64,000 nt of DNA from Oryzias latipes (taxonomy: Eukaryota > Chordata > Actinopteri > Beloniformes > Adrianichthyidae), in assembly GCF_002234675.1 (NCBI RefSeq), contig NC_019879.2, positions 11,351,325 through 11,415,324 on the forward strand, in the 5' to 3' direction. Below are positions 22,610 to 35,800 of this stretch, in pieces. Under the pieces are notes generated by a model. That model ran no database searches, was not told the origin of the DNA, and saw only the letters and a list, made by a program, of their open reading frames with translations. The translations under genes were made by a program, and so were the position numbers. Numbering within the stretch: the stretch's first letter is position 1; each line of letters opens with the position of its first letter.

Positions 22610-23788
22610 CTACTCTGGCAGAAGGTCGTCTCCAATATCTTCATCAGCGAAGTCTTCTTCCACGACTCTCTTTGCTCCTGTTTTTGGTCTCTCCATAAGA
22701 GGCCCCAGCGGGTCCACATAGTATGCATCTACACGCATGTAGAAACAAAAAACAGCTTTAATGGTAACGTTTTTATTTTTTTGTTTGGACATAAGGAGCT
22801 ACTCTCTAAAGCTACATCTTTTCACCCTCGGCAACACATGTTCAAGAGACCACTTCCATTCAAGAGTCTATGTAAACGTGTGTATCTGCACTATTTGGGC
22901 TTCCCCGTTCAAAACTCTCGCACTCATGCGTCGCTATGAGAGTTACTACGACCGTTTTTGGGCTCTATGTTCGAAGGGCGCACCCATTGAACGGGCGTTT
23001 AAGGTTAAACTAGTTTGAACTGTGACCAATCAGGGACTCCGATTTGGTAGTGACGGCTTCCATGTTAATTCGTGGAAGTGCCAACCGTTTGAAAACTGAT
23101 GATAGAGAAGAAATTAATCATTTCTGAGGATGTTTTTCAGGACATTGAACCATTCTCAAACCAGAACAATGGCATGTAGATGTTTGTTCAAAAAAACATC
23201 CCATAACATTAGTTTAAAGACCTACTTTATTGAAAATGGTGTTTTTAAAATGGTGCTTTGTGGCCTTTTCTGATGATAGAGGACATATAAAAAGAAAATT
23301 AAGATGAAAGTTGCATTTATGAGTATTTCTTTATTCATATTATTGTAAAACAGGAACAGACGAATATATGCTGTTTGAAAAGTATGGAACCCTCCAGGTG
23401 CCAGTGGTTAAAAAAAAAATCTGATAAACCATGCACACGGATTAATCGATTGTGCTCGTACTGTTGCGCAATCATGCGCACGCACATATTGCATGTGCGT
23501 GTCTCTGAGCAGAACAGCCAGACTGGTAGCTTCGTGTTTGCAGGCAGGTTAGGGTGCTTTACTACGGTGTTGTAACTCAGGACAACGGTCTCCCGGGAGA
23601 TTTGTATCTCCAAAAAGATGAGCGGCTTTGGGACGGGCGGAGGCGGCTTTTGAATGAACAGTCCTGAGAAACTGTGCAAACAATCATGTGAATTTGTGTT
23701 ACCAGTCAGGTCCAGACAAAATAAAGGATGATGGTTATTCCAGTTTAAGTTCATCCACGGCTAAATGTTGTTAGTATGTATTAACCTC

Positions 23789-23827
<39 letters not shown>

Positions 23828-26800
23828 CATCCATCCATCTATAAAGTCCCGTTTAGAAGATCATCTCGCTATATGTCGGAACTTTGTTTACAACGGAACT
23901 GGCGATATCTTCTTCTATGGTCGTACCTTAATTTATCCAGAGCAATCACTATCTTACACGTTATCGGACCAACGTACAGCCAATCAAAAAATGTGACGTC
24001 ATAATTAGTCGCAGGCCCCTGTGGCCTGCGACTAATTATGACTTCATAGTTTTTTTTTATCTGTGCCGGCCGGTGCCTTTTTTTTTGGCTGAACTGACCC
24101 GGAAAGAGGATTAGGATTAGGTTAATATGTGCTAACAACATCTACCGGTAGCTGTGGATGAACTTTAACTGGAATAACCATCAGCCTTTAGTTTGTCTGG
24201 ATCTGACTGGTATCATGATTGTTTACACGGTTTCTCAGGACAGTTCATTCAAAAGCCTTAACCTCTGTGCTATCATAGGCACTTTGACATTGGGAGTTGG
24301 GTCATCTAGACCCACTAGACAGTGCGCTGAACTTTTTTCTTCAATGATTTGTGATTTTCAATGGTTTCCATGGATTACATGAAATCTTTCCACCTTTATC
24401 CACCTTTGTCATAGTAGGGAGAACACATCAATGGTCATCTTGATAGAACAAGGTTTAAGAGGTAATGAAACTATTTGATTTTTTCCTCTATTTTCTATAT
24501 TTTTCGAATCGTTACAAAAAGAGAGGTCTAAATAATTTGAATTGACACGGGACTAATGCCTGTGGGTTAGAATTGTTTACCTGTTTCATGACTGCCTAAT
24601 GAGTTCTTGTTGTGAGGACTGTTATATTTTAATATTACCTAACAGACGCTCGGAACTTCAAAACACCAGTTTTTCAGGAATGTCACAGATACAGAATGTA
24701 CAAACTTTTAAAGCTTGAGGATAAAACAGAAACCAAGCAGACTGCCTGGACAAACACATTCACATACAGACAGGACACACAAAAACATTACCAAGTTCCT
24801 TTGGGCTGCTGCTCTCATAAGGCTCATTGGAAGCAGGAAGTGAAATGTTTTTGCCGCTGCGCCGCTCTCCTCTGGAGCTGTTGCTGCTGTCTGCATGAAA
24901 CAGGTTGTAAAAAAAACACAGCTCTGATGGTTACCAGGCGTTCAAATTGAACGCTGTACAGGTTTTAAAGACAGTCAGATGTCAGCCTGTTAATCATCTG
25001 CATGGTGGCGCTCACACTCTGCACAATGTGAGTAATGTTTCTGAGAATGATTAAGGTTGGGTCATAGAATAAAAATTTAGTGGATCTTCACTTACAAATG
25101 GAAAATAGATGCATGAAATCCACAAGTTGATTTTCCTTTAAATGAATTTTTCATGAAAAAAAATTATATGTATATATATACACACATATATATGAACCCT
25201 GTATAATTAATACATACATTTCTCACACCCCTATCTGATTAGTATTATTCAAACTTTCCTTAAAAAAACCCATTACGTATATAGAACTTAGTCCATGTTA
25301 TCTGCCCTGTAGTTCTTCATCATTCCACTAGAGGCAGTAAAAGGGCATTACCATTTCAAAATGGCGGCTACCATGACATCTCACTTATGGTGAGAAAGGA
25401 TTAGCTAACTTTCAAAACTTAATTTGTTGATAATGAATTCTTTATGACACAGTTAGACTATGTTAAAAAAGTGTAGATCAAATTTATGACAGTGCTTTTT
25501 CACTGAACACTCAATATTTTTGCATCTTCAACTAACATCGTTCGGAGCAAAAACTTAATCACCAATGCATCAATAATGATATGATCTATATTACATAAAT
25601 AATTCAATTTTTTACGTAGATTAAATCAAAGTTTTTAAAAAAACTTCTTAATTAAAAAAAAAAAGAATTTTCTATTATTTATTTGATGTTGTAGGTTTAA
25701 CAGGGTTAAAGGATTTTTCTCAACTGTAAATTGAAACATGAAGTTGAGAATCAAAGCGATGGCTGTACGGTCATCTGCATGGTGCAGCTGTGGTAGCCAG
25801 GAATCCTCCAAACCTGAGAGGTCCCCAAACCTTTTCTTGTGAGGGCCACGTAACTTTTTACTTCTCTGATGTGTCTGATTTTAAACTTCTTTTGTCTTTC
25901 TTTTATTATGAAGCACTTTGAAGCTCTGAATGAGTTACACAGGGGTTGCAAACCAAATAACTCTCTCTGTGATCTTCAAAGAAAGAAAGAAAGTCAAGAA
26001 AATTATACTAATACATTTCAAAAATATAGCCTAACAAATAAATAGTCTGTCTTCTCCCATCATAGCCCCCTTGAGACTTTAGAGGGCTGCAGCTCCTCCC
26101 ACATCTCACAGTTTGGGTTGAATTTCACAAATCAAACTGAGCAGCAGCACTGTGTCCTGCACGTCTGTTTCTCATCCAGTGATACTGAAAAAAGTCAAAT
26201 TCTTATGTCTTCTGCTGCAGCTGGACATATATCTGCATCACCTTTTCACCAGTACAGTGTTCTCTTGTTTATCGTGGGAGTTATGTTCTAAAAATAACCC
26301 GTGATCGATGAAATTCCCAGAGTGGGATTACAGATGTTCATGGCTGTAAAACTCATCACTACACACTTTCTACACTTTTCTGTGACAGACATGAATATTT
26401 TAACACTTTTCTCTCTTCCTTGGATTCTCAAAGTTCAAACCTTCATAGAAATTAAGTTCAGTATTATAGAAGGAAAACAAAGATCTGATCGCTATCAAAG
26501 ATTTATGTAGATCTGAAGAGCTGTGCGTTTCTGTAGAGGAGACACGACACACAGGAGATTGATTGACAAGGTAACTACTTGAACGTGTGTATCAAGTAAA
26601 AGTAAGAAAAGTTTTTAGACACAAAAGAAAAAAGAAGCCTTTGCAGTTGACTGCAGTGGCTGTAAACTTCCTCACAAATGTCCACAAACACACACAGACT
26701 TCACAGAACAGATGGAAAATTCTCAGGTGAACTTTTCCCAAATAACAGAGGGCTGTGCTTCATCGTCCCCTCCTCCTCCTCAGTCAGAGCAAACATCTCA

Positions 26801-29800
26801 ATTCCTTGTCAGAGTTTTAGAGCACTTTCACACGTTCTGACAGAATACACTTGTTGAGTCTGTCTACAGTCAGTGACTTCTGAGAGGATTACAAATGAAC
26901 AAATGAGTTGTTTTTAAACAGAAGAAGCATTTTTACAGCTTTGAAGAGGTGCTCTTTGAGTTTTATTCTATTTGTAACATAAATGCATAGAATTAAACTT
27001 TCTGAGGCGTGAGACTGCTCTGCAAAAACAGACTCTTAAGAAAGTAAAAAGATAAATTGTCTTATTTACTGTCCTGCAAGAAAAATAATCGCATCAAGAA
27101 AGTTTTTCATTAGCGTAATAATCTTTTTTTTCTTTGAATAGGAACTTTTGTAAAGACTATATTTTCAACCACATTGGTAGAGTTTTCTTTTCTTTCGCTT
27201 GTTCAAAGGAAATCAGCCAACGGGGTAAGGTTTTTTCACTGATTTCCTAGCGGCCTGTTTTAACAGTGTACAGCGCTGAAACCAGTTTCTCCACATTTAG
27301 GCATATTTGACCCAAGCTGCTGGTTTCCCCCTCCTCACATTTGGGCCTCAGTCTTACATACCTCTCCCAGAGTCCAACAGTGGACTGAACAGTTTGGATT
27401 CTGGCTGAGACACTGGACAGCAGAAAAGAAGCAAGAGTGAGAGCAAAAATAAGATGTATGAGTCAAAAGAAAGCCCTATGAGTCAAAAGAAAGCCCCAGA
27501 GCTGAGCAGAAATCCTTCTCACCTGCTTTAACGTCTTCTGTTGAGCCAGAAACAAAACAGAAACACTTCAACTCAAACTTTACAATAACATAATTTAACA
27601 AGCAAGAATGTCTGAAGAATCTAAAACAACTAAATTGATCTTTTAGATATATTTTAAAAGATCACATCACACTAATAAAGCTAAACTATGAAATAAAAAG
27701 TTAAAGACCCACTCTGATGAACATCATGTTTTTTGTGTTTTTAAAATGTTCTTGTGCCATCTTCTGATGATGGAGGACATGTCTAAAGAAAATTCAGCTC
27801 AAAATAGCAATTCTGAGAATTTCTTTATTCAAATTGTGGATCAGGAGCAGATGAAAAAATGCCGTTTGAAAAAGAGCTTAATAGTGACATGAAAATACTA
27901 TAGGCGAGCCACAAGCTCCCTGCTCTGAGCTTTCAGCAACAGGGAGGGGAAGGGGGGCGGGGTTGCTCTGCGCCAACAGTCCCGCCCACAACTCATAGAC
28001 AAATTTCAAAAAAAGTGTTGCCGCTCTGCAGAAACTATGTCCTAAAAACAACATAGATTTTTTTATTTTGTCTAAAACGGCATAATCATAATTCAAAGAC
28101 CAGTGGGAACGCTTTTACAATAGATCAAAAGCTGATCGGAGTGGGACTTTAATAGTAATAATAGGAATGTTGGCAGAGAAGAAACACATAAACAGATAAT
28201 ACATAGATCACAGTGCAATTCAACATGCTATTAGAAACAGCTGCACAGCAGAAAGAGCTTTGTGTACTCTAATGGCGGTGTGAGATTCCCCCAGAATGTG
28301 TTGATGGGACAGTTTTCCAGCATCTCAGCCAGTGTCTGTGTGTTTGTTGTGGGTCTGTTGTGAAGGAGAGCTGAGTGTGTGGGAGTTCAGCCACAGTGTT
28401 CTGAGGATTTATCGGCCTGTTCGAGGAGCCCTGACGCAGACGCACCAACAGCTGAGGTGAGGAAAATGAATGTACCCGTAATGCTGGACTTCATAGGAGA
28501 GGTAAGGACGGGAGTGGAGATGCCTGAGGCAGCGTGTGAGCAACAAAAACAGGAGAGAACAAATCATTTCAATTGACTCTAGAACACAAATGCAACCGGA
28601 TTTCTACAGTTTATATTTTCAGTCACACACGACCCAAAACCTTTCAGCAAAACTGATCTCTAAGCTTTCTCTTGAAAACAACAAAAATGAACATGGTTAC
28701 ATATTAAATACCACATTGAAACACATCTTTAGTTCATGTGGAGTTTAGTGGCTGAAACTACATGAGATCAGACGTTCAGTGTATTACCAGCGCTGCCTTC
28801 TCTGCTTCCTCTGCGACCTCTGGAGCTGCTCTCTCGCCCCGACCTCACCCTCTGCCCCAAAAATGAAAAGTATGTCAGCCTGGACCGGGAAGATTCACAA
28901 CAAACTACAGAGAAGATCAGGAATGACTAAACACAGACTGAACCCAAAACACTGAACGATCCATTAAAAAAACTGTTATTTGGTTCTAAAAATGAGGTAC
29001 AAATCATCATCTTAATGCTTTCAGGTATTTCTACAAAACAAAATCGATGATTCAACACTTTTACTCTTGTGTGTTGTACTGAGGCTAAGGATTAGAGACC
29101 AGCTAGTTTTTAAATTAAAGTTTTCTCCGAACTTTTCTTTTTTACAGATGGAAAAGTTGAAACAAAGACTTGAAGCATGGATTGAAAGGCTGCCTTGAGC
29201 AAAGGTTGGCTCACATCAATCTCAGTGGTTTATTTGTATATAGTTATGATAAAAGATCTTTGAAGCTAAAATGGTTTGATAAAGCACTCACAGAGATGCT
29301 TTACTGATTAATCATGTGCTTTAAATACTATGTTTGTTTTGAATTTGAATTTTGTTCTGTTTCCAGTTCAGTAGAGGCACGTGGGTGCTAGAGGAAGTGA
29401 GGAGCAACAAATATTAGAAAAGGGATTCATAGAAATAAAGAAGTGTGTAGTTTGGCAGTAGTTTTGCTTCTTTATCACCAGTGTCTCAAAGTCAAACTGC
29501 AACATGAAGTGGCTGTTTTAGGACAGAAATACAAAAAAAAAAGGACTTCAGCCTAAACGAACTAACAGACCATCCTTGTTGGTAATGTTCAGCAAACTGA
29601 AAGATCCACAAGTGTCAAACGATTAAAAACCCACTCTAATGAAAATTGTGCTTTTGGTGTTTTTAACACATTCTTGTGGCATTTTCTGATGATTAGAGGA
29701 CATATATTGAGAAAATTAAGCTCAAAATTGGACTTCTGAGTACATGTATTTCTTTATTCAAACCGTCGTGAATCGGGAGCAGGCGAAAAAGTGCTGTCTG

Positions 29801-32800
29801 AAAGAAATTCTGACGTAGGAGCTACAATTGAAAGGCAGCAAGCTCCCTGCTCTGCTCCATTCTGATGAATCCACTTGTAGACAAATAGATCCAGGTACGT
29901 CTTTGTTTTCCTCGTCCTGGAATCTGGATCAAAACTGTACGGCCGGATAGCTCCAATATTGTTCGCCATTTTTGATATATCGGTAATGTTAATTTGGGGT
30001 TGTGAGGGTCTGTTAGCTAGCGGGAAAGCATGTAAACAGATAGATGATGGGAAGTGGGATTGCGGGGTTGCTCCGTGCCAAGGTCCCACCCAAAACTCGG
30101 ATGTCAAAAACAATGTCTTAGTTTTTGGGGTGGCTGTGGGGCAGTGAAAGGGCGGTCGACCTCTGATAGGAATATAGGGAAGGAGGAAGAGAGGAGCAAC
30201 ACTATTAGAAAAGGGAAGCCATAATATAGTAGCCGTACACCCCAACACTGAACCCCACCATGCCTCTGGTGGAAGGTTGATGCCAGTGTTCAGCAGCAGA
30301 GCCGCCAACAGTGTGTGAATGGGTGAATGGATGAATGGGTCTGTGACTGTAAAGCGCTTTCGGCCTTTGAAGAAGGTAGAAAAGCGCTATATACTTAAGT
30401 ATACGCCATTTACCATTTTAGAAAATGACAGTTTTTTTTAATTTGGGCTAAAAAGACAGAATCATAACTGAAAAGACCAGTGGAAACAGATCATTGTGAT
30501 CGGAATGATGATCGGAGTGGGACTTAAAGCCACACCAAACAAAGTAAACAGGCTCACAGGATCAGGTCTTTGAGAAAGGCAGGATATAAAAAAACAAAAA
30601 ACTCCAGATTAATGAGATTCAGGTGTTGAACAGCTTCTTACCATCTTCTGTCATCACTGTTTAACATTTATGGACATCAAAAAGAAGTTATGCTGCAAAA
30701 CGACACATCTGTTTTTTAGATAGTGAGACTATAAAGAGTAAATAAGAGGCTGCCATGATCCTGCAAAAGTGATGATAATGTATTTTTTTTTTTTTTTTTT
30801 GGAAAATGACTACAGTAGGTTATCCAGAGAACATCAAAGCCTTTAAAGGTGAACAGAAATGACCTGCTCTTGGATTTCCTTCGTCTTCTCCGCCTTCTTC
30901 AGCTTGGTGGCATAATCTTGGACCTCCTTCAGACCCATATCAGTAGATAACCTCACCAGGAAACGCAGGCCTGCATAACAAGCATCCATTATTTTCTTTA
31001 ATTCTGCTGCTGTTCAAGCATTTGCTTGGAATAAAGTGTAAAAAACTCAAAATGTTACATTCGACATTGTCTGGAAACTTGCGGTGGATGTTTTGATAGG
31101 TTTCCAGAGCTTTCTGGTAGTTTCCTAAAGAAAAATTTATATATAAGTAAATTTATTTTAAAAAGATAAAGACAATCAGTACTCGGTTTAGGCTTCTGCA
31201 GTACAAGTGGCTTATGAGAACATATATAACACCAGCTCAACTGAACCGATATAAGAGTAATATCCCCGATATCTGTTGTAAGTGTGCTGAGGCTAAAGGG
31301 ACTCTCTTCCACTGCATGTGGCAATGCCCTGAGATAAGACTTTTTTGGGAGGTTAGAAAAGCAGTGGAGATGATTCTTTCAAAAACTGTTCCAACAAATC
31401 CTGCTATGTTTATTCTAGGTATATATCCTTAAAATCCCAAGTTTACTAAAAGCAAACAAATTATGATTGACATGTGTTTTTTACAAGCAAAAAGAACCAT
31501 TGCAATGTTTTGGAGAAGAACCTGTAGGCCCAAGTTGACTCACTGGGGGAAACAGATGCTCATAGTTTTTTCCATTAGAAAGGATTAGATGTATTAGGAA
31601 AGGAAAGTTGGAACTGTTCGAAGACATGTGGGGTCCTTTAAAAAGTTTTGTGAGGAGTCTTAATTTGGAGAATGGATCTGTGGGCCAAGACTAACTAAGA
31701 ATACTCTGTAAACCTTCACTATTTAAAATAAAAAAATAAAAGAAAAAGATAAAGACAGGCACTTTAAAAAACTCTTTTGATTCTGTGCTTGTTTTGAAAG
31801 AAATTGCCATCTCACCGCTTCTTCTGTAGCAGCTTGCCACCATCAGCTGCCACTTCACCTGGGTGGGTCTAAAGAATATGACATAGAAGTATCCAGTCAG
31901 TGTGAAACCAGCCGTACACCCCAAATTCCAGAAAAGTTTAGGAATTTTTACATTTGAATGGAATAAAAGCTAGAAGAAGAACAAAAATAAAGCTTGAAAT
32001 CAAAGTCACATTTTGCTTTTACTGACTTGGTGATAAGAAACAGGAGTCCAGATGCTGCTGTTTTCTCCCTTCTACCTATTCTTCACTTTCTGAGAAGTTA
32101 AAGTCCCACTCCGATCATCTTTTGATCTATTTTTCTGTGTTGTTTTCTAGGACATAGTTTCTGCAGAGTGACAGGCGCTCATTAGAAATTCACCTCCGAG
32201 TCGTGGGCACATAGCAACCCTGTTCTCATTCGACTCCCTGTTGCTGAGAGCTTAATGCGGGGAGCTTATGGCACGCCCAGCGTATTTTCTACACAACAAA
32301 TGAATCCTTTTTCAAATGGCATTTCTTCATCTTCTCCTGATTCACAACGATTTGAATAAAAAATACAAAGAAATGCTCATTTGAGCTTATTTTTCTTTAT
32401 ATACATCCTTCAACATCAGAAATATGCCACAAGAACATGTTAGAAACACCAAAAACACGATTTACATCAGAGTGGGTCTTTAAACTGAATATGCACTCTG
32501 CTCTGAGAGGATTTTTAAATATCTTCTCAGCAGAGTCAATGCAGTACATGTACAGTTTTAATGGCTCCTTCCCTCACTGATGATCTCCCAAAGACAAATA
32601 GTGTGTGTTTCAGGCTGTCTTAGTTTGAAACCATCTATTTTTGTGTGAAAGAGTAAAGCCAGCTAAACAAAGGACAGCTTCCTGACTGGGATTTTCTTCC
32701 TCCCCTTCATATTACAGATCCATTCAATAGATTTGGTTTGTCAGTGAACGTAACGCTCACTGCCATCACGCTCCATCATTATAACTTACTGTATCAGAGT

Positions 32801-35800
32801 GGCTCTTTCAAAATACTGAATGGCGTTCTCACAGAACTGGGTATCCAAGTAGTAAGCACCCAGCCATGTGATCACGTTGATGTTGGAGGGAAAGTACCTG
32901 AAAGACTGAACAGCATGTCAGCAACCTCTCACTAACCAGGGATTCATGCAGTACATAAGCGCTCATTAATAAGTTTGTAGAAAGAAAGGAATTGAGTTTC
33001 TACCTCAGAATAATAGTGTAGAGCCTGGGACTTCTCTCCCTCATCGTTGTGCAGCTTTCCCAGCTTTGCGAGAATGTGTGGGTCAGTGGGAGTCACGCTG
33101 ATGACCTGCATCAGCCACTCGATTGCCTGCTGTAGATCTCCCAGCTGCTCATAGCTGACATCAAAACATCAAGGGCTAAAAAGAAACGCATGTGAAACTG
33201 AATAGAAATGCAACTTCCATGACCTGAAAGGGATCTTAAAACAACCCATCTGTTTTAGAAAATATAAAAAGACTTTTAAAGCCTTTCAAACTGATTTTGA
33301 CAAAGATACAGGTCAGCTATCTGACACATGACTTGGTCACTGTTCCTCAGAATGGCATTAAGCTTCAGGAAGCAGTCCAGGGCATCTTCAAGGCGGTTCA
33401 GTCTCTTATAGGTCAAACCTGAAGTCAATTAAAGGAGAAAAAAATTAAGTTTTAGGTTTCCTGAAATGCTAACATCTTAAAACTGCATCATATTTATTAG
33501 TAAGAAGAAATACATTTTTAGTTTGATTCTAAGTACTTAATCTCTCAGTCATTTGCTTTTCCAGGCTCCTGTTAAAATAATAACCCCTCTTATGATTCCA
33601 TTTAGAACAATCTTTGAAATTAAGATTATGGATGGATAGAGCTTTTTTAACAAGTTCTCCTTTGTAGAATCAATTAAGTTCTAACCCTCTATCCTATTCT
33701 ATTCTATTCTATTCTGTAAAGCCGTAATTGCCAATGTGGTGCAAAGCAGAGTAGACAGAAAGTTTGGATCACGCCATTAAAAGATCCTCCATTACCTTCT
33801 AGCTGTGTCTATGAAACATTTAAAGATTTTTTTTTCCCATTTTTTTACATTTATTGATCACTGCAAAAAATTTTTAAATGTTCATCTTTAACTTACATAT
33901 TATCTTAAATCATAAAAACCTCTTGAAATATCACATGACGTTAAAAAAAAAACTTTAAAAAAATTTAAGAAAAGAAAAACATCTATTGTTTGCATTTTCC
34001 CCCAAAAGTCTGCTTTAGAATGATCTCCTATTGGCTCCTATTGATCTCCTATTGGCTGCAGCCGTTAAATCTGTTGTTAGAAGGCAACTTCACAATGATC
34101 CCTAAGAAACGAACAGCAGGTTTTCTCTAAGCTCAGCAACCACAATAATGTGGAAACAGATGACTATGAAGTGGGTGAACGCCTTAGTCACATGCACTCG
34201 TACGGGCGCTGACCTGTAGGGGTGCTGTGGGTTTTTGGGTTGTCTAGGCCTGTGCAGGGTCACAAGGGACGTCATGGAAGTAGAATGTACCATTGCTGTG
34301 TGTGTGGTAAGTGTATTGTGAAGTACTCTTAAGGACAATGTCAGTTGCCCACACTAATGACATATGAATGATGCTGTCGTACGGTGGTGCACTTATATCA
34401 CACTCTAGTCAATAGTAAGGTATGCAAACTGGCTCATTACTGAGCGTGAAAATCCAGCTTGCAAGAGCCATGTAGTAGAAACATAAGTGCCATTAAGATG
34501 CCCTTTAGGATGTCCTCACACACTAAGCTCTGATTGTCTACTTTCCTTATTCCTAACACACAGACTGCTCAGAAGGAGCGCACACTTATCACATGAACAG
34601 CACTAATGGGCTCTTTGTGCAGTGCACAGGTTTTAGTGAGCTTGAAAAAATTAAAGATCTGGACATCAGGCTTGCGTCCAACCTATATTACCCTTACATT
34701 TTGTTTAAATGTTCTACTACCTGACACTCTGCAGCATGCCCGTTGCAAAAAAAATGTGCATGAAAGTTTTCTCTGTACAGGCTGACTGAAAAACTTCCTG
34801 CGAGCCACCTGCATGTCCTGGACAGGTTTGGCCATTTTTCATTCGCAGACAGCCTGTATCTACCCGACTAAGGCGTTAAGAAAAGACGTTTAGGCTGACA
34901 GGAGTCTTTCTCTAATCTGGGTGATCAAAAATATGTATCACAAACAATGTATGACAAACAGAAACTGCTGTGCCATATTTCCGTACTCATCATTATGTCT
35001 TTTGGTAATAAAGGCTGTAAACTGTTTCAACACAAGTCCACTTAGTTATTATTGAAATGAAGTGAATTGTCACTGTTTTAGTTCTCCATGAAGAGCTCCA
35101 GTATTACCCAGGTTGTAAAGGCCTTCAGTGCAGGAGGAATCATTCTTCAGAGCTTCTTTGAAGAACTCTGCAGCCTTTTCATAATCCTGCTTGACAAACA
35201 CTGTATTTCCCTTATTGACGAGAGCAGCAGGGTTGTAGCGGTTAGCGTTCATAGCAAGATCTGCGTATCGATCAGCTTGGTCGTAATCTTTCTCCTGGAA
35301 GGGGTCAAACAGGTTACAGAAACAGAGAAAACGATTAGATCCCCACATAAAAAAACACTTTTGATATTTAAAAAGACTTTTACCAGGAAATAGATGAAGG
35401 AGAGATTTGTAGCTGCAACGCTCTTCACTCTGCTGTCCTTTTTCTCAAAAGTCTTCAGTGTTTCCACTGCCTGATTACACAACATACAACAACCAGTTGA
35501 TCAGAAACAGGGTTTTTTTTCTTTTTTTCTCATCCAGATGAATTTGATTAACAATATAAACCAAGTATGAGCATTTTCCCTTTTAGATAGATCTTCTACA
35601 ACTAGAACACCAAAAGAATGAAAGCTTCTAAACACATCAGCATATGAAGAGAAAACTCTTCTATAGTTTACTTGCAAAAATTTAACAAACACTTCATTTA
35701 AAAAAAAATTAAAAATAAGATTTTATTACGTTCCTACTGTCAAAATAGATTTTTTAAGATATTTCTTTCAAAACAGAAATTCCATTTCTAACAATTTTAT

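Larger units (their letters stand above)
23645..24257. repeat. Fold-back repeat with about 140-bp arms
   Basis: 23645-23786 and 24120-24257 are imperfect reverse complements (GGCTTTTGAATGAACAGTCC against GGACAGTTCATTCAAAAGCC at the outer ends). The spacer holds an (ATCT)n run and a second, perfect hairpin. No clear target duplication was seen. Lies in the IFT88 last intron. Confidence 0.85.

Noticed and set aside
29754-30308. 184-residue minus-strand open frame
   Set aside because: It runs through a miniature element and a nested fish repeat; no conserved domain.
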